A stretch of DNA of 64,000 bases, taken from NCBI GenBank assembly GCA_013365325.1, contig JABVXV010000166.1, positions 1-64,000 on the forward strand, written 5' to 3'. The notes under the pieces were generated by a model, which saw only the letters and a program-made list of their open reading frames with translations, had not been told where the DNA came from and searched no databases. The first letter of the stretch is position 1. Each line of letters opens with the position of its first letter. Shown here piece by piece: positions 11,899 to 37,732 of this stretch. A program made the position numbers and the translations under genes. Source of the stretch: Dipetalonema caudispina. Taxonomy: Eukaryota > Nematoda > Chromadorea > Rhabditida > Onchocercidae.

Positions 11899-13341
11899 AT
11901 GTACCATCCGACATCACTCTACTATTCAACAGTACCGTCATGTACAGATAACAGTTGTATTGATTTCGGAATTTACGGTATTGAACAGAATGGTTGCTGT
12001 CTGGACTTGAACTGCATTGAACCATCCTTGATCCCTGAAGAACAACAAGCATATAGCTATGCTACTGCTGCATGCAATAATGGCAGTAGTATTAACAGTA
12101 TAGTAACGGATAGTACAGACCAAGTGACCAATCGAATTTTACGTCGGACAATCAGGAAAAAACGCTCAAAAAAGGATCCAAATGAACCTCAAAAGTAGGA
12201 CTTTCCACGATTCCATAGAACCTTTTCGAATCATCTTAATTTCAACGTTTAATTTTCAATTCCACTGGAAAATGAATTTATTGGTATAACAGTAACGTTG
12301 AGAATAAGCGTTTTGATAGTAACTGTCATATACACAATGATATATTTTGCTACTAGATCCTATCATATTCTTTTCTCTATTTCAGGCCCGTTTCAGCATA
12401 TGCCTTATTTTTCCGTGATACGCAAGCTGCCATAAAAGGAAAAAGTCCAAACGCCAGTTTTGGCGAGGTATCAAAAATTGTAGCATCGATGTGGGATTCG
12501 TTAGATAGCCATACAAAGAATGTCGGTTTTTTTTAGTTTTTCATTAGAAATTTAGATAAGAAATTTGGATTTTAAAATCTAAAAAAATTTTTTTCGGATT
12601 TTTAAAAACACAAAGAATTATATATTTGCATTTTTCAGTTGTACAAACAAAGGACAGAAATGGCAAAAAAAGATTACTTGAAAAAGCTTGCTGCCTATCG
12701 CGCTCAGCAAATATCATTTGTAAGTCAAACTTATATGTGTAAGCCTTGTTACAAAATTTAATTTAGATGTTACTTAAAGATTTGTGATACGATTAGGAAA
12801 TAGCATGTGTTTTATTGAAATCCAGAATTTTAAGGTTTTATTTTAGAATGAAACAGTTCAACCGGTGTCGGTATCAGAAAAAAGAGGACCACCAGCAATG
12901 GAAGCAATGAATTCTGCAAGCTCATCAAGCTTAAAGCAAGAATTATCTGCTACAATAGGTGAAATGACCTTGGCAAATTTGATAGCCCGTCCATCCTCAA
13001 CAAACTTTTCATCGTTTTACCTCTACAAACGGTTCGTAAATTCGAATCTATAAGAAGTTCCTTTTTTTATCATTTTTTTTACTCTCTAATCTAACAGATC
13101 ATCCTCTTCCAATTTCGAAGATTTATACTTCAATTCTGTTCTCATAAGATACTTCAAAACAGGAGTGAAGCGTAAATCACTTCTTTAGCCTCTCTTAGCT
13201 TGTATAAACATCCAGACCCGATATCCAGACTGCCTGTTCCTACCGAAATCCGTATCACTTTCAACGGCTTCAGTCTTCTATCCAACGGAATTTCAAGAAG
13301 TAGCTCCTATTCCCATATATATTCATCCTCCTAGTCGATAA
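11899..13341 (+). CDS. TOX-family HMG-box DNA-binding protein
   Basis: Exons 11899-12194, 12386-12521, 12639-12719 and 12847-13035 are well supported and close in phase. A last exon at 13216-13341 is tentative. The predicted protein is about 275 residues. The N-terminal 85 residues are low in recognisable features, followed by a basic stretch ([11 protein letters not shown]) typical of a nuclear signal. The single HMG box spans about residues 93-170: [40 protein letters not shown] and [34 protein letters not shown] and [13 protein letters not shown] are signatures of TOX/TOX4 proteins rather than of HMGB or SOX. TOX proteins bend or recognise DNA structure and regulate transcription. The cysteine-rich C-terminal end of vertebrate TOX proteins is not seen here. 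The 3' end is uncertain: an acceptor at 13097/13098 would give a different short tail. Confidence 0.85.
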
Positions 13342-14090
13342 CTTTTGTTCACTTATTTGCTGAACGTCTTGCTGCATTTGACTTTGTTAGATTTTAAAGT
13401 AAAATTGCTTCTCGAAATATTATAGATATTAAATTGTCTTTCTTACAAATATTTCATACTTAAATCCTATCTCAAGAGATTATATTCAGATCTAGTTTGA
13501 AGAAAATTAAATTCAAAATTTTAGTTTGAATCAAAAAACGGAAAAGGACATCGTTGGCAAAACATAAGAAAGTGTCGAAGCAATGGATCAAGAGAATGAT
13601 CTCAACCAGAAAACATCTGATGAGCTGACAAATGTTTCCAAATCAATTTGTCCAATTTTATTTCATGAATTCTCCTCTAAATAAGTAACTGTTCACTAAA
13701 TTAGGTAATATTAATTTAGTGAACAAACTTTCATTTTCTTTTCGATGGAAATAAAAGATTAAGAGGAGCCTTCTGTTGCTTCAACAGTTTTATCAGATTT
13801 TCATGCTTTGCGATATATTGTTATTAGTCTTGGAACTCGCTGTATTATTTCTAACTTGCATTTGATGAGATGCATGATATTCCATACCTTTTTACCTTTA
13901 AGTAAAAATTTAAGGAAAATAATAAGATCAAAAAAAGCATGTCATTTTAGCTTAGGATGAAGAAGATGCAAACACATTTCAGAATGTTTCATACTTGAGA
14001 TAATCTAAATTTGCATACAAATGAGTTCATATAAATTTGAAAAGGTTCATATTTCACACATTTTTTAATTTACTTAACTGAAGCGCAGTA
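13342..14090. other. Intergenic gap between two same-strand genes
   Basis: AT-rich, with one perfect hairpin. A 33-codon frame starting at 13583 has good composition (MDQENDLNQKTS...) but no splice partner was found. It may be chance or a piece of 3' UTR. Confidence 0.5.
13691..13724. other. Perfect 13-bp inverted repeat
   Basis: GTTCACTAAATTA at 13691-13703 and its exact complement at 13712-13724, separated by 8 bases. It could fold as a hairpin in the RNA downstream of the HMG-box gene or be a small palindromic element. No poly-T run follows. Confidence 0.7.
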
Positions 14091-15852
14091 ATGAACTTGT
14101 CGAGTACAACTGAAGAGGTACACTCGGGCAGCACCGAGCGATTATTATTTGATTTCACCGGGTCCTCTCTAAGATCTTCTTATCATCATTTATTAGCAAA
14201 GAAAGTTACTTCCGTCAGGATAACATTAATCAAGCAAATACGTATAGAACTAAGTTGGACAAATAATTTCCTCAATCTTGATCTTTTTTCCATACACATT
14301 TTCTTTGTTTTTAATTTGTCGCTATTATCTCCTACGTTATCTCTTCAATCATATTACGCAGGTGAATTATCAGATGATAATAGGATATCTTTCTTTAAGT
14401 GACCTGTAAATTAGGAACTATGCTCTTCTATTTCTCCCTTTCCAGTACTTTCAATGACATAAATCAACATCAGACATTCATTCATCAATATCCAATGCTT
14501 GGCTTCGACTCCATCCCATTAATCATCGAAGTGATTGGCATTGTAACTATTGTAACTACATGTCTTCTGATGCATTTGATTATGAAAAAATCCTACGAAG
14601 ATACCGACCGGCCAACATTTCATCACTTAATCCATGATCAGTATTATAGTAAACAATTGGATAAATTTTTAAAAGAACAAGATCAAAAGAATGAAACAGT
14701 ACGTGATCTATTTTTGAACAAACATGACGCCATAAAATTCATATGTGGATGTTTGTTTTATACATTGAAAGCATGTATATAGCACTTTCCGTTGACAAGA
14801 TTCAGAAATTTCGAAATAGTTTGACATAATTTTGAACTTAAGATCGTCGAATTTCACATCTCTTGAATTTCCGGTTCTCTAAATCAAAATATCTTAAATT
14901 TCTTTTGTCAAACTTCAAACTAACTGAGCTTTCCCGTTTTGACTATTACATTTTGAAGTCCTGCATTTCAAGTTAAAATATTTGTATGTTTCACTCAAAA
15001 TTTCAACGCTTAGGGAACTCTTAAAACTTCTACTTCGCTTCTAATATAGCCATATCATTGAAAATCGTTGGATACAATCATCCGTTTCATATCAGACAGT
15101 TTATCGAACTTCACAGCAAACAGTTGAGAAATTACCAACTCAACAACAGAAAAGAAATGCAAAGCATGGAACAAGAGGTAATGTCTTCTTCGAGACGACA
15201 TTAGGTTTCAAGATTACAATTTCTTGGGGGAAATTTCTAACTTCTATTGTTTCGGAAATAGAATAGAAGAGGAAAAATATGAAAATTCTCATAAAAGTTC
15301 TTGAAATTTTCAACTCAGGTAGAATAAGTGGAATAGGCGTATAGTGTGTAAAAATATATCTTTTTATCAAATAACGCGAATTGTACTGGTAGATGAATAA
15401 CCCAATTTCCAGTTCCTAAGCTCAAAGCCATCTCTGAGTTAATAACCAGCTTGGCAATATTCAGCGTCATATGAATAGGGCGAAAACCCCATACTTTCTG
15501 AAAAATGACGCCTTTTTCTTTTCTACTTTAAAATTCTCAAAAATATATTTTCATAAATTTTAAATCCTCCCTTATCTATTGTGGAAATTGAAGCTTTCAA
15601 ATAAAATTCGATATAAATATTCTCTAATTCCCAAACTTCAATGAGCGATATTTATTTTGAAGGTAATTATCTTAATAGAATCCTCAACATCAATGAATGA
15701 AAGCAATATCGTTGATGTATATGGATGGCTTCAACTAAAGGTATTTCTTTCAAGCATATTATCTGCATGAAATGAAAATTTCAGTTCATCAAAATCCCAA
15801 AAAGCCACGATGTACTATCGGTAGAACAGAAAGATTTCATCGAATGACGTAA
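14091..15852 (+). CDS. Unrecognised single-pass membrane protein, nematode orphan
   Basis: Not recognised; assembled from splice signals. Exons 14091-14204, 14362-14405, 14446-14698, 15096-15177 and 15785-15852 give 186 residues. All four junctions close in phase, and the 40-bp intron 14406-14445 (gtaaat...tttccag) and the gtacgt donor at 14699 are strong nematode signals. The N-terminal 80 residues are Ser/Thr-rich and polar. One hydrophobic segment follows at about residues 87-110 (IIEVIGIVTIVTTCLLMHLI), then a basic edge (MKKSYEDTDRP) and a polar, Gln- and Lys-rich tail (PTQQQKRNAKH, NPKKPR). There is no clear signal peptide, so a type III or type II arrangement is likely. The single membrane pass, length and juxtamembrane basic residues loosely recall KCNE/MPS potassium-channel subunits, but no diagnostic motif supports this. 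The first donor (gttact) is weak, and an alternative exon may exist at about 15661-15738. Confidence 0.5.
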
Positions 15853-17571
15853 AAGGAGCAAAAACTTTTACAATTTTTCAAAATTTACAAAATTCTATTT
15901 GCACAATTAATAGCAACAACACAATCATTGAATGAAATGCGAAAAAACTACGACACAACAGAAAAGAAATAAAAGTATACACTGCTAAATATTTCCTAGC
16001 ACAATGTGCGCAAAGAAATGAGAAGGATAAGGATGGCGGTAATTTTTTATAACGACATGAATTTTGAAACAGTTTGCAGGCAAGTTCGGAAATGCTACCG
16101 TTTTTCAATTCATCCCATATAACCTGATTCCAAACAGGATGGCCGAACAAATCAAACTATCAAAAGTTTTAAGGGATTCAGCGAAGAATAGACATCAAAA
16201 ATAGCCTAACACCATTTTATACAAACTAGTTTTTTCATTTTATAAATGTTCCACAATACTTGAACATTGTATTTCATTTCTACGTACGACTCTACGCACA
16301 GAGACTTTATGGCAAAGGAATGGTCTGAATTAACATAAATTAGAATTTCAAAAACTTCATAAAAGTTCCCCAGAAGTTTCTGTAGTCAAAATTGAGCTCT
16401 AACGTCTCAAATATATTCAAGACGTCAAGGGCGTGGAGAAGAGCAAACTTAGAAAGAAATGCAACTTAGTCTTATGAGACACAATCTTCGAGGGAAGGAT
16501 ATAGCCTTTACCAACCTCACATCGTATCCTGTTTTATCATTTGGTTAAGGGAAGTTGTAAACCTCTTCAATAGCTCGGAATGCGCAAAGATCCTTAGTAA
16601 TTTGAGAAATGGAAGTATCTTTTGGAATTATTATTAAAAGCAGTTTACTGTAAAGAGTAATCCCTTTTGTCTACTTTCTAAGTCGATGCTAAATGGCTTT
16701 TTTAAAAAAAAAATTTGCACGCATATCTGTTAAAAATTGTTAAAAGCATTAAATTTGTTCATATTCGAAATATGCCACAAAGTAAACCAAAGACAATTTT
16801 ACGTATTTGATATTAAATGAACTTCCAGGCATCATGTAAGAATTAAATCTCAATTTTCTTCTTCGATGTTCCTGAACATTTATGGAAAGAAAAAATGATT
16901 CTTTTGTTTAAACAAGGAATCATAGACCATCCTAGTACTAATTAAAATCGGAAATGGTAATAGTTTTCCTCAACGTATGACATATTTATAATACTGCAAA
17001 AGTGAAAAAACTTATGACCACATCTACATGATAGTGAACAAATATCAAAACTAAGCTACTGCCATAATCACAAGTTTTATTCAATTTTGAAGAAAACTTA
17101 TTCAAAATATCATTGGAATTTCTTGAAATTTATAACGATTTGCAAAAAAAGTCTACCACAGATGTTTTTTCGAAACTTCCCAAATAAGTTTGTCCAAACT
17201 GAGAACTTTCAATTTTTTTCGTTTCGGGAGAAACTGAAACACTTGGGCAAACTATTTAAAATTTACTAAGAATTTACACAAGTACATGAAATCTGATCCT
17301 ATTAAGTGAGCAAACACAACAAATCGCCACTGCACTTTTTTATAATCATTGCAAGATTGACAATCGGATACTGAATTCAAAAATAAAAAATACAGTGAAA
17401 TTACTTAAATATCACAAGGTCAGAGAAAATTGCTACTAACCAAGAGATTAATTTTGATCATTAACGAAGAGGCCACAATTCCTTGATAAAACTGCCAATG
17501 TCACAACCTATGGTATGGAAAACGAAAAATACCAACCAAACAAGATCCAGTATCATAAACAATAACGAACA
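15853..17571. other. Intergenic, downstream of agef-1, no gene supported
   Basis: The gap between the end of the orphan gene (+) and the stop codon of agef-1 (-). A minus-strand frame at 15878-16150 begins with a coding-looking stretch (MFGHPVWNQVIWDELKNG) and then becomes hydrophobic and low-complexity. I found no matching exons and cannot support a gene. Confidence 0.5.
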
Positions 17572-30917
<13,346 letters not shown>

Positions 30918-31656
30918 ATCAAAAGCATTTTGTTCTGAAATAATAACTGTAATATGATTACGTCATACAAAACACAATAACTAGTTAGACACGTCAAACA
31001 GCAATAACTAATGCCACATCTTAGACGCTACTGTAAAAGTCACCTTTAACCTCGCAGTACTTTAAACTCCAAAATCACATGAAATCTTTTCACATGGAAA
31101 CAACGCAAAATACCCTTAAGGACTTTACCACATTCCACTGAAAGTTGCAAGTTATAACACGGACAGGTTGTGTTACTCTGGTTATCCCGTTCCTACGGTC
31201 TGATGGGATTGACACGAAAGTCATTTAAGTCAAAATCATTGCACGTATCTGACGTATAGTTACACATGTATGATGATCTTTAACTAGGATGGTTATATGC
31301 GTAGTAACTGATTGTAAATTTCTGTAATAACACTGATAAAACTAAACGTAAGATAAAATGGTGTTACGATGATGAAATTTTTACGTAATTATGTTTTATA
31401 ATCAATCTGATCTCTTCTATACCATGTTTATTTGCATTAACGTGAAGCTTATATTCATGTGCTATATATCCGTTAGCTTTACGAGATGAATAGCATATTT
31501 TTACACACTATAATTTGGCTTGATGCTAAGGATGGAACTGAGCTTCCCCGTAACTTTCGAAAAAATTTTTTTTCTCGACTTAATAATACGTTGTTCGTTG
31601 CAAATGATTAATTGGTCATACTGTACAATTTTTCATTCATTTCCATTTGATTGCAG

Positions 31657-31816
31657 ATTTTGTGTCAAAAAAAATTTAAATTTATATCGAAATTCGGAAT
31701 ATTCATCCAGCACAACTGGGGCACTTAATAGCTATCACAAGCTTCATAACTGCACTCCAAGTGACGCCATACGTCAATTTCCTGAAAATGATAGATACGA
31801 TGTCAAAGAACTTTAA
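31657..31816 (+). CDS. Possible terminal exon of an unidentified small gene
   Basis: Follows a good acceptor (ttgattgcag) and ends at a TAA. The frame (FCVKKNLNLYRNSEYSSSTT..., ending ENDRYDVKEL) has a polar, protein-like composition unlike its AT-rich surroundings. It needs an upstream exon ending in phase 2. A frame from 31520 reads into it without splicing, but starts at a non-ATG or weak ATG. No domain recognised. Confidence 0.2.
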
Positions 31817-33179
31817 CTTAGACTTGTCGTTAATATGTTAAAGCTGTTGACCTTAGTGACGACGAAAAGAACCCGCGAAAGTTTTTTCTTTTTTCATTGG
31901 CACTCTTAGCAAGAAATTTGAGCGAAGGAACGAGCGCCAAAATAAAAGTAAAGCTATGAAATTAATAAAGTCTTCGAATAAAAATTTCAATTTAACCTTA
32001 GAAATTTGTCGATCATCTTCCTTCTTTTTTTGCTAGAATTTTTGGTGAAAAAATTACTGACTTTGAAAGTTATCGGAGAAAATGAAAACTACTAGATTTG
32101 ATACTTCCTGTCATTTTACTGATATCGTCGAAGAAAGGTATAGGTGCGTTTTGTAAAATTAAGTACTAAGTGCACCCTTTTGATATTGTAAAATATTTCT
32201 GCTTTTTCTCTTCGTCATTATTTTTCATTCTTTTTGCTTTGCCTATTCAATTTTACATTCGTGATTGACTTTCGGATCATGCAAATGATTTATGGTTGTT
32301 TATATGAATAATACTGCTGTGGCTGGCAAAAGTGGTGAATTATGTATCTGTATAGGGAGGTATGACTGAATTTCTGTTAAATTAACATTTTAAAGATGAA
32401 CATTACAATGGTTATACAATAGGATCAGTTCAAGTTATTTGCAATATAAGCAGCAAATGATATGATTTGATAAGTCGCTTTTGATTAACGAGGAGTATAA
32501 ATGGGTTCGTTTCAGGTAAATTATTTCTTTAATAGGAATGATCATTAATTTCCTTATCTGTTTTTGTTTACTTCACCTCCAGAAGTGAAAGTTATGACAG
32601 TGCCGGGATTGAATTTACAATCATTTGGGATAATACTCTACAATTTCTGTCTTACATTGATGCAACTAAATTTTGGTTTCATTTCATTCGCAAGGATAAA
32701 TTTTTTATCCTTTATACAAAGCTTTATGCCTTTTATAGAGAAGTGTAACCACTGCTTTTTTCGTGGTGAAATTATTTTAGCCTAAATTCTCAGGCTGCAG
32801 ATTGATTTTGTCTTGATAAGATTTAAAAATAATAGCAGTTATTTAATTCTGTCCAATGATCCAATATAAGTATTAAAATAACCTTTTGAGATCTCAATAA
32901 GGAGATACAATACAATATCATCAAAGAACAACTGTGAATAGATTTTGTACATATCAAACGCTGCACTTCGGTTTATGTCAAAAAAAATGTTGATCAGTGT
33001 AGCTGTTTTAATTAAGGCATCAAAAGATTTTGCCGTCATTTACGCTATCTTCACGTCCGTCGTTGTTTGTGAAATATTTTCCTATTTGTTTTCATGGCAA
33101 TACTATTATTTCCAAGAAAACAGATAAGCAATCGTTATGATTGGAATAAGTTAACTACAGTCTGTAATCATTATTATTG

Positions 33180-33310
33180 TTGCAATATCCGTACAATAAC
33201 ATCTTTATCCAAACTGCTGTTATAGCAACAATAACAATATCACACCAACATTACCACCACCAACAACAACAACTATGACTAAAACTACTAGTACTACTCC
33301 AACTGTCAAC
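33180..33310. repeat. Period-3 low-complexity tract
   Basis: Runs of ATT/ACA/ACC-type triplets (accaccaccaacaacaacaa and similar). It belongs to a set of such tracts upstream of the LDLa-ligand gene. Confidence 0.6.
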
Positions 33311-34555
33311 AGAATCAATTTCGTTCAACTGTTCATGATATTCTTCTTGTAAAATTTATTTGTATTGAAAATGCACCAACGAATTTGCATATTTTATAAA
33401 ATCTCAAATTTGAAGTGCATCAAATAATGCCTGTTATGAAGATTCTACTTTTTACTGATATAATGTAAGCTAAGATAACTGAGGGGAAATGCGATATGCG
33501 ATGCCCATCCCTTACAATGATTGTCTCGATAGTGTTTCGTACATAAATCATCGATGGTACTAGTTGATGGTAACTGCTTGGTAGATAGTACTGTATCAGT
33601 ACTGTAATGATGAATGAGGATCAATGAGAACAAGAAAAATCATTCTTCTTACCCATTTTTTTTTACTATCTTTCATTTCTATTTTTTCCCACAAAAAACT
33701 CGACTCCACTTCATCATTTACTTCATCACGCTCTGGCAGTACTTTCAATCAGTGTATTGTACCAAGTAATAATCAGAAATATTTCTAAATAGGCCAAGAA
33801 GATGGTTACTGTATGATTTCCTGCTGAAGCCAATTGTTATGAAATAATGTTGAAATCCTAACAACAGTTAGTAAATGGTCGAAACTATTGGCATTGTAAT
33901 CATTTTCGGAAGATTGATGCCTTGGGCTATTCCGGTGTTGTCTACTGCCAAATAGGAACCTTCTGCGTATTGCATGTGCAGAAAGTCCTTTAACATTTTT
34001 TCATTGAGGTCCAGGTTGATATTGATTTTCCAATAAGGATTCAAGGGGAGTTAATGATGACAATCCAACGTCATTGATAAGAGCATCAGATATAGCATAG
34101 ATACGATTACTTAGTTATATGAGTATCTCAGTCTTGACGTAAGTCCAACTTTCATTTCAAACTAAATTTCTGCAATTCCTTCGTTTTGTTTATTGTTGCA
34201 AATATTCTTCTCACAGCGAATTTTAATGGCCAAAATACAAATGCGAAAACAAGTATCAAACGTTATCACGTTTTTTTTCCAACGTTAATAGACACGTGTT
34301 TGTGAGTCAACTCTCAGTGTTTTTGTATTTTGTAAAATGTTAAAAATCCCATATTCCCGTTCATTTCTTTTTTTTTTACATTTTTTGAATATTAACAATA
34401 AATACAATGTCCGCGTTTTCTTTTCCTAAACTTTTTACTTGAAAACTACGAATTTTCAAAGAAAAATTGCTTTGTTTATTAATGCGTAGGTTTAAAATAG
34501 TAATACTTAAATATTCATTCACTTACCATCTAAAACAGGTTGGTAATGTAATGAC

Positions 34556-34735
34556 ATTAGTAAGCAAAGATCGCCATTATTATCACGATCATAATCACCA
34601 TTGTTATTGTAGGTCGAAATGTAGTGCTGATTAAATGCAACAGCAGTAATGATGACCATCATCATTACTACTATCACTGTTCTCATTATCACCGCTATTA
34701 CTGCCACCATCGTCATTAATAACAATCAGCAACCA
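34556..34735. repeat. Period-3 low-complexity tract
   Basis: ATC/ATT/ACC triplets with frequent single-base change. It produces an artefactual Met/Ile/Val-rich frame on the minus strand (34519-34725). Confidence 0.6.
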
Positions 34736-36129
34736 TGTCGGATGAACGATACGAGTATCAACCTAACCTGTTTTAATTGTTCCCACCCCTTTTAAACTAA
34801 ACCATCCCTCTTTGGGTAAGTGATCATTGTTTATATACGTATATACTATCTATCTATTTGTTCATCCATCGGTCTTTTTCGGGTTAAATCCTGAGTGGCG
34901 GTGAAGACGGGGAAAGAGAAGAAAATATTGGAGGAGGGGGGTGATTATCTCTTTTGCATTATCATTAACAAATTGTCGTATAAACACCCGCAAACAACAA
35001 CAACAGTAAATTTGTGGAATGTGATATCGTCCCTTCCCTCTCCTTCCTTTTTGTTCGACTGCGTTCACAACCTGGCGGCTTGCATCAAATCGTCCTCTTC
35101 ACCACTATTTATAAACTTCTTTCATTGTCATTCCATTTCTTTCATTTCACGCTTCATAAATAAATAATTTCAATTGCTGTTGAACTAATTACACATAAAT
35201 TTTAATACAATCCATGTGAAATCCCCACGTGTGTCCGTATAGGTAAAATTGATTATCGATTGTTTTTTTATGATCTTTTGGATGTACCATTCTTGAAGTT
35301 TATACAAAACTTACATAATGTACTCTTTGTGATTACAAGAGGGGCTTTATGTCCTGAGACCATTAGCGGTAATACCTGCGGAGTAAAGTATGTTATTAGG
35401 ATATTAAATTACTCCTTTTGTTTTATAAAATTGACCATTCTATTCTATTCCATTGTTACCCTGAACATACATTCCCAAAGCAAACTCATCACGTGATACT
35501 TCTCCTCAACTACCGTAAATTCGGTTTCCAGTTTCCTTCCGATGTGCATTCCTGAGATAGTTTGTTTAAACTGTTCCTTACAGTGAGATAGCAAATTGAT
35601 GGAGAGATGAAAGCATCAGGCATACTATCGATCTGTAATTTATTTTATTTGTACATTTCGCATTTCACATTATACAAAACCATTCGCTGCATGAACTATT
35701 TAAAAATTATCAGAACTTTGTTCAAAATTTCAGGTCCTCAAATCCTTCCTGTAAACGCTCTATCATCAGAAATAAATCTATTTATCGAAGCTAAGTGCTG
35801 TATGTATTTATGCATTAGTGTGTTCGCGTGGGCAGCAATACACCGATTCTCATCGATTACGACTATTTCCTATTTTTCAACTAATATTCCTGAATTAATC
35901 AAAAATACCTGTTCGAGAATTGAGGACCGAAAAATATTGGTATCAACAAGTAATAATCGAAACGTTTAGACATAACGAAAAAAAAGTAAGGTTGAATTGA
36001 GAAAAAATGAACGAGGCAAAATTAGCGAGTTCGAAGCGATCATCGATTTGTGTTTAATTATTAAAAATGTGTTTTACGGTAGTTTCAAATGAGGGATGCC
36101 TAAATTTAGTTTAGACAAACAACGATTAA

Positions 36130-36640
36130 CTCTTACTACTCCTATTACTATTACAATAACGGTAACGACAGAAGCACACCAATCACTCAGCGACAATAAC
36201 GTCAATATCACGTTAACGACTGCTGCTTGATACGCCAACGATTGAACGTTTCAACCGATCATTCGAAATACCTTTCTCCCTTCCTTTTACGACGACAACA
36301 ACAACGAGGACAATTTCCCGGCTTCTATCATTTCAACTAAAAGAGAAACAAGAAAAGGTTGGGGGAAAAAAGAATTTTTTGTGTGATTGTGTGCGAAAAT
36401 TGAAAATTTCTACTTGAGCATTTGCGCGCGCGCATAAGATCACGGCAAAAGATTAGGGAGAAAAAAGTTCCTCCACTTCAACTCTTTTTCCTGGTGCTAC
36501 TAATTAACTAACTGACTGAGTGAACCGGCTGAATTTGCTGTGTTCATCACTAGCATCATTGTTATTGTTATTATTCTTAAGATTACCACTATCATTATTA
36601 TCATCATTATCACTGCCACCTTCATCAAACAATTCTCAAT
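36130..36640. repeat. Period-3 low-complexity tracts (two clusters)
   Basis: Clusters at about 36130-36240 and 36545-36630 are built from ATT/ATC/ACT/AAC triplets, similar to those at 33.2 and 34.6 kb. Confidence 0.55.
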
Positions 36641-37623
36641 CGAGTTATTTTTGTTGACTGTTTCATTTTCATCCTATCAGTGGTACATTCGGGAAAACCA
36701 GAACAGGAATTATTCTAGATTTCTTCCGGTTTATTTGTAAGATATTTTAAATTTTGCTTCTATTATAGTGCTACCACAACAACTATTACCACTGCTATTA
36801 CTTACCCACAATTCCATCGTGTTGTATTTTCAGTTTGCAATAAATTTCTAAGAAACTGATATTCAACGCGGAAATATTCGTCATTTCCTGTTTTGAATTT
36901 CACTTATACGATCATTTAATAGCAGTTCATCTCAGCTCATCTAAATTTACTGTTATTCGTAGTATTTGATCCGGAAATCCCGAATTGGTGAAATTGGTGC
37001 CTTCATCAACACCGTTTGCTTGACATCTACATTTACAGTGCAAATGTTCTAAAACTTTTCTATATTCCGCTTCAAATTTTCGTTTTTCCATTTGATTTAG
37101 AAAAAGGAACGAAAAAACAAGTCGTTGATTTTATTTGCTGTAAAGTATTAGCCTTCCTCTCAACCAATTCAATTACTACCTGTTGTTTTTGGAACTGTCA
37201 ACGATACCTTTGTATTCTCCAATCTTCACCTGTCCCAACTTATATTTGCTTTTTCCTTCTCGCCACTTCTGCCTTTCAGTTATTCTTTGCTTAAATAAAC
37301 TGATTTATGTGTAATTCTTTGCTAACTTCTGCAATTTGGCATGTTTTGGAGTCAGTCGAATAATTCAAGTCGAGGAACTATATTATTTGGATTTTAATAT
37401 TGGTTGGTAACAATATTTAAGGAAACACTTGCATAATAAAACATTGTTCTACACTTTACTGTTATTATTCTTTCAAAATTCCCGTGTTGTATTCCGTGTT
37501 ATTGTTTGGGAAGATAGACGAATATCCAAGGATTTCACTAAAGTAAAGCAAATTACTTCCGGAACTGTGCAGTACGCTGGCAGTAAAACGGTAACAATAA
37601 AGCCAAACTATTCTTCGAAAACA

Positions 37624-37646
37624 AAAAAAAAAAAAAAAAAAAAAAA
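37624..37646. repeat. Poly(A) tract upstream of the LDLa-ligand gene
   Basis: An A run of more than 20 bases about 90 bp before the start codon at 37733. It may be part of the promoter or 5' UTR. Confidence 0.8.
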
Positions 37647-37732
37647 CAACAGTCAACAATAACAGCAATTAAGGCAATATAGAAAACAAAGAAGGGAACA
37701 AAACTGTTTATGATAGCGATAAACTAAACCCA

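Larger units (their letters stand above)
30918..37732. other. 6.8-kb intergenic region between divergent genes
   Basis: Lies between the start codons of agef-1 (-) and the LDLa-ligand gene (+), so it should hold both promoters. I found no convincing gene. The best coding-like piece is 31657-31816 (after a tttgattgcag acceptor, reading ...SSSTTGALNSYHKLHN...). Open frames at 35607-35969 and 34862-35167 lack support. Several period-3 low-complexity tracts occur and are listed separately. Confidence 0.5.

Noticed and set aside
15140..15370. 76-codon frame (-)
   Set aside because: Overlaps the splice-supported exon 15096-15177 on the other strand and is a hydrophobic chance frame.
15878..16150. 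90-codon frame (-) starting MFGHPVWNQVIWDELKNG
   Set aside because: The first part looks coding, but no companion exons or family match were found and the rest is low-complexity hydrophobic.
34519..34725. Met/Ile/Val-rich frame (-)
   Set aside because: Product of a period-3 low-complexity tract.
35607..35969. 120-codon frame (+)
   Set aside because: Longest frame in the 31-37 kb gap, but with no recognisable domain, no promoter or splice context, and a composition expected of AT-rich DNA.
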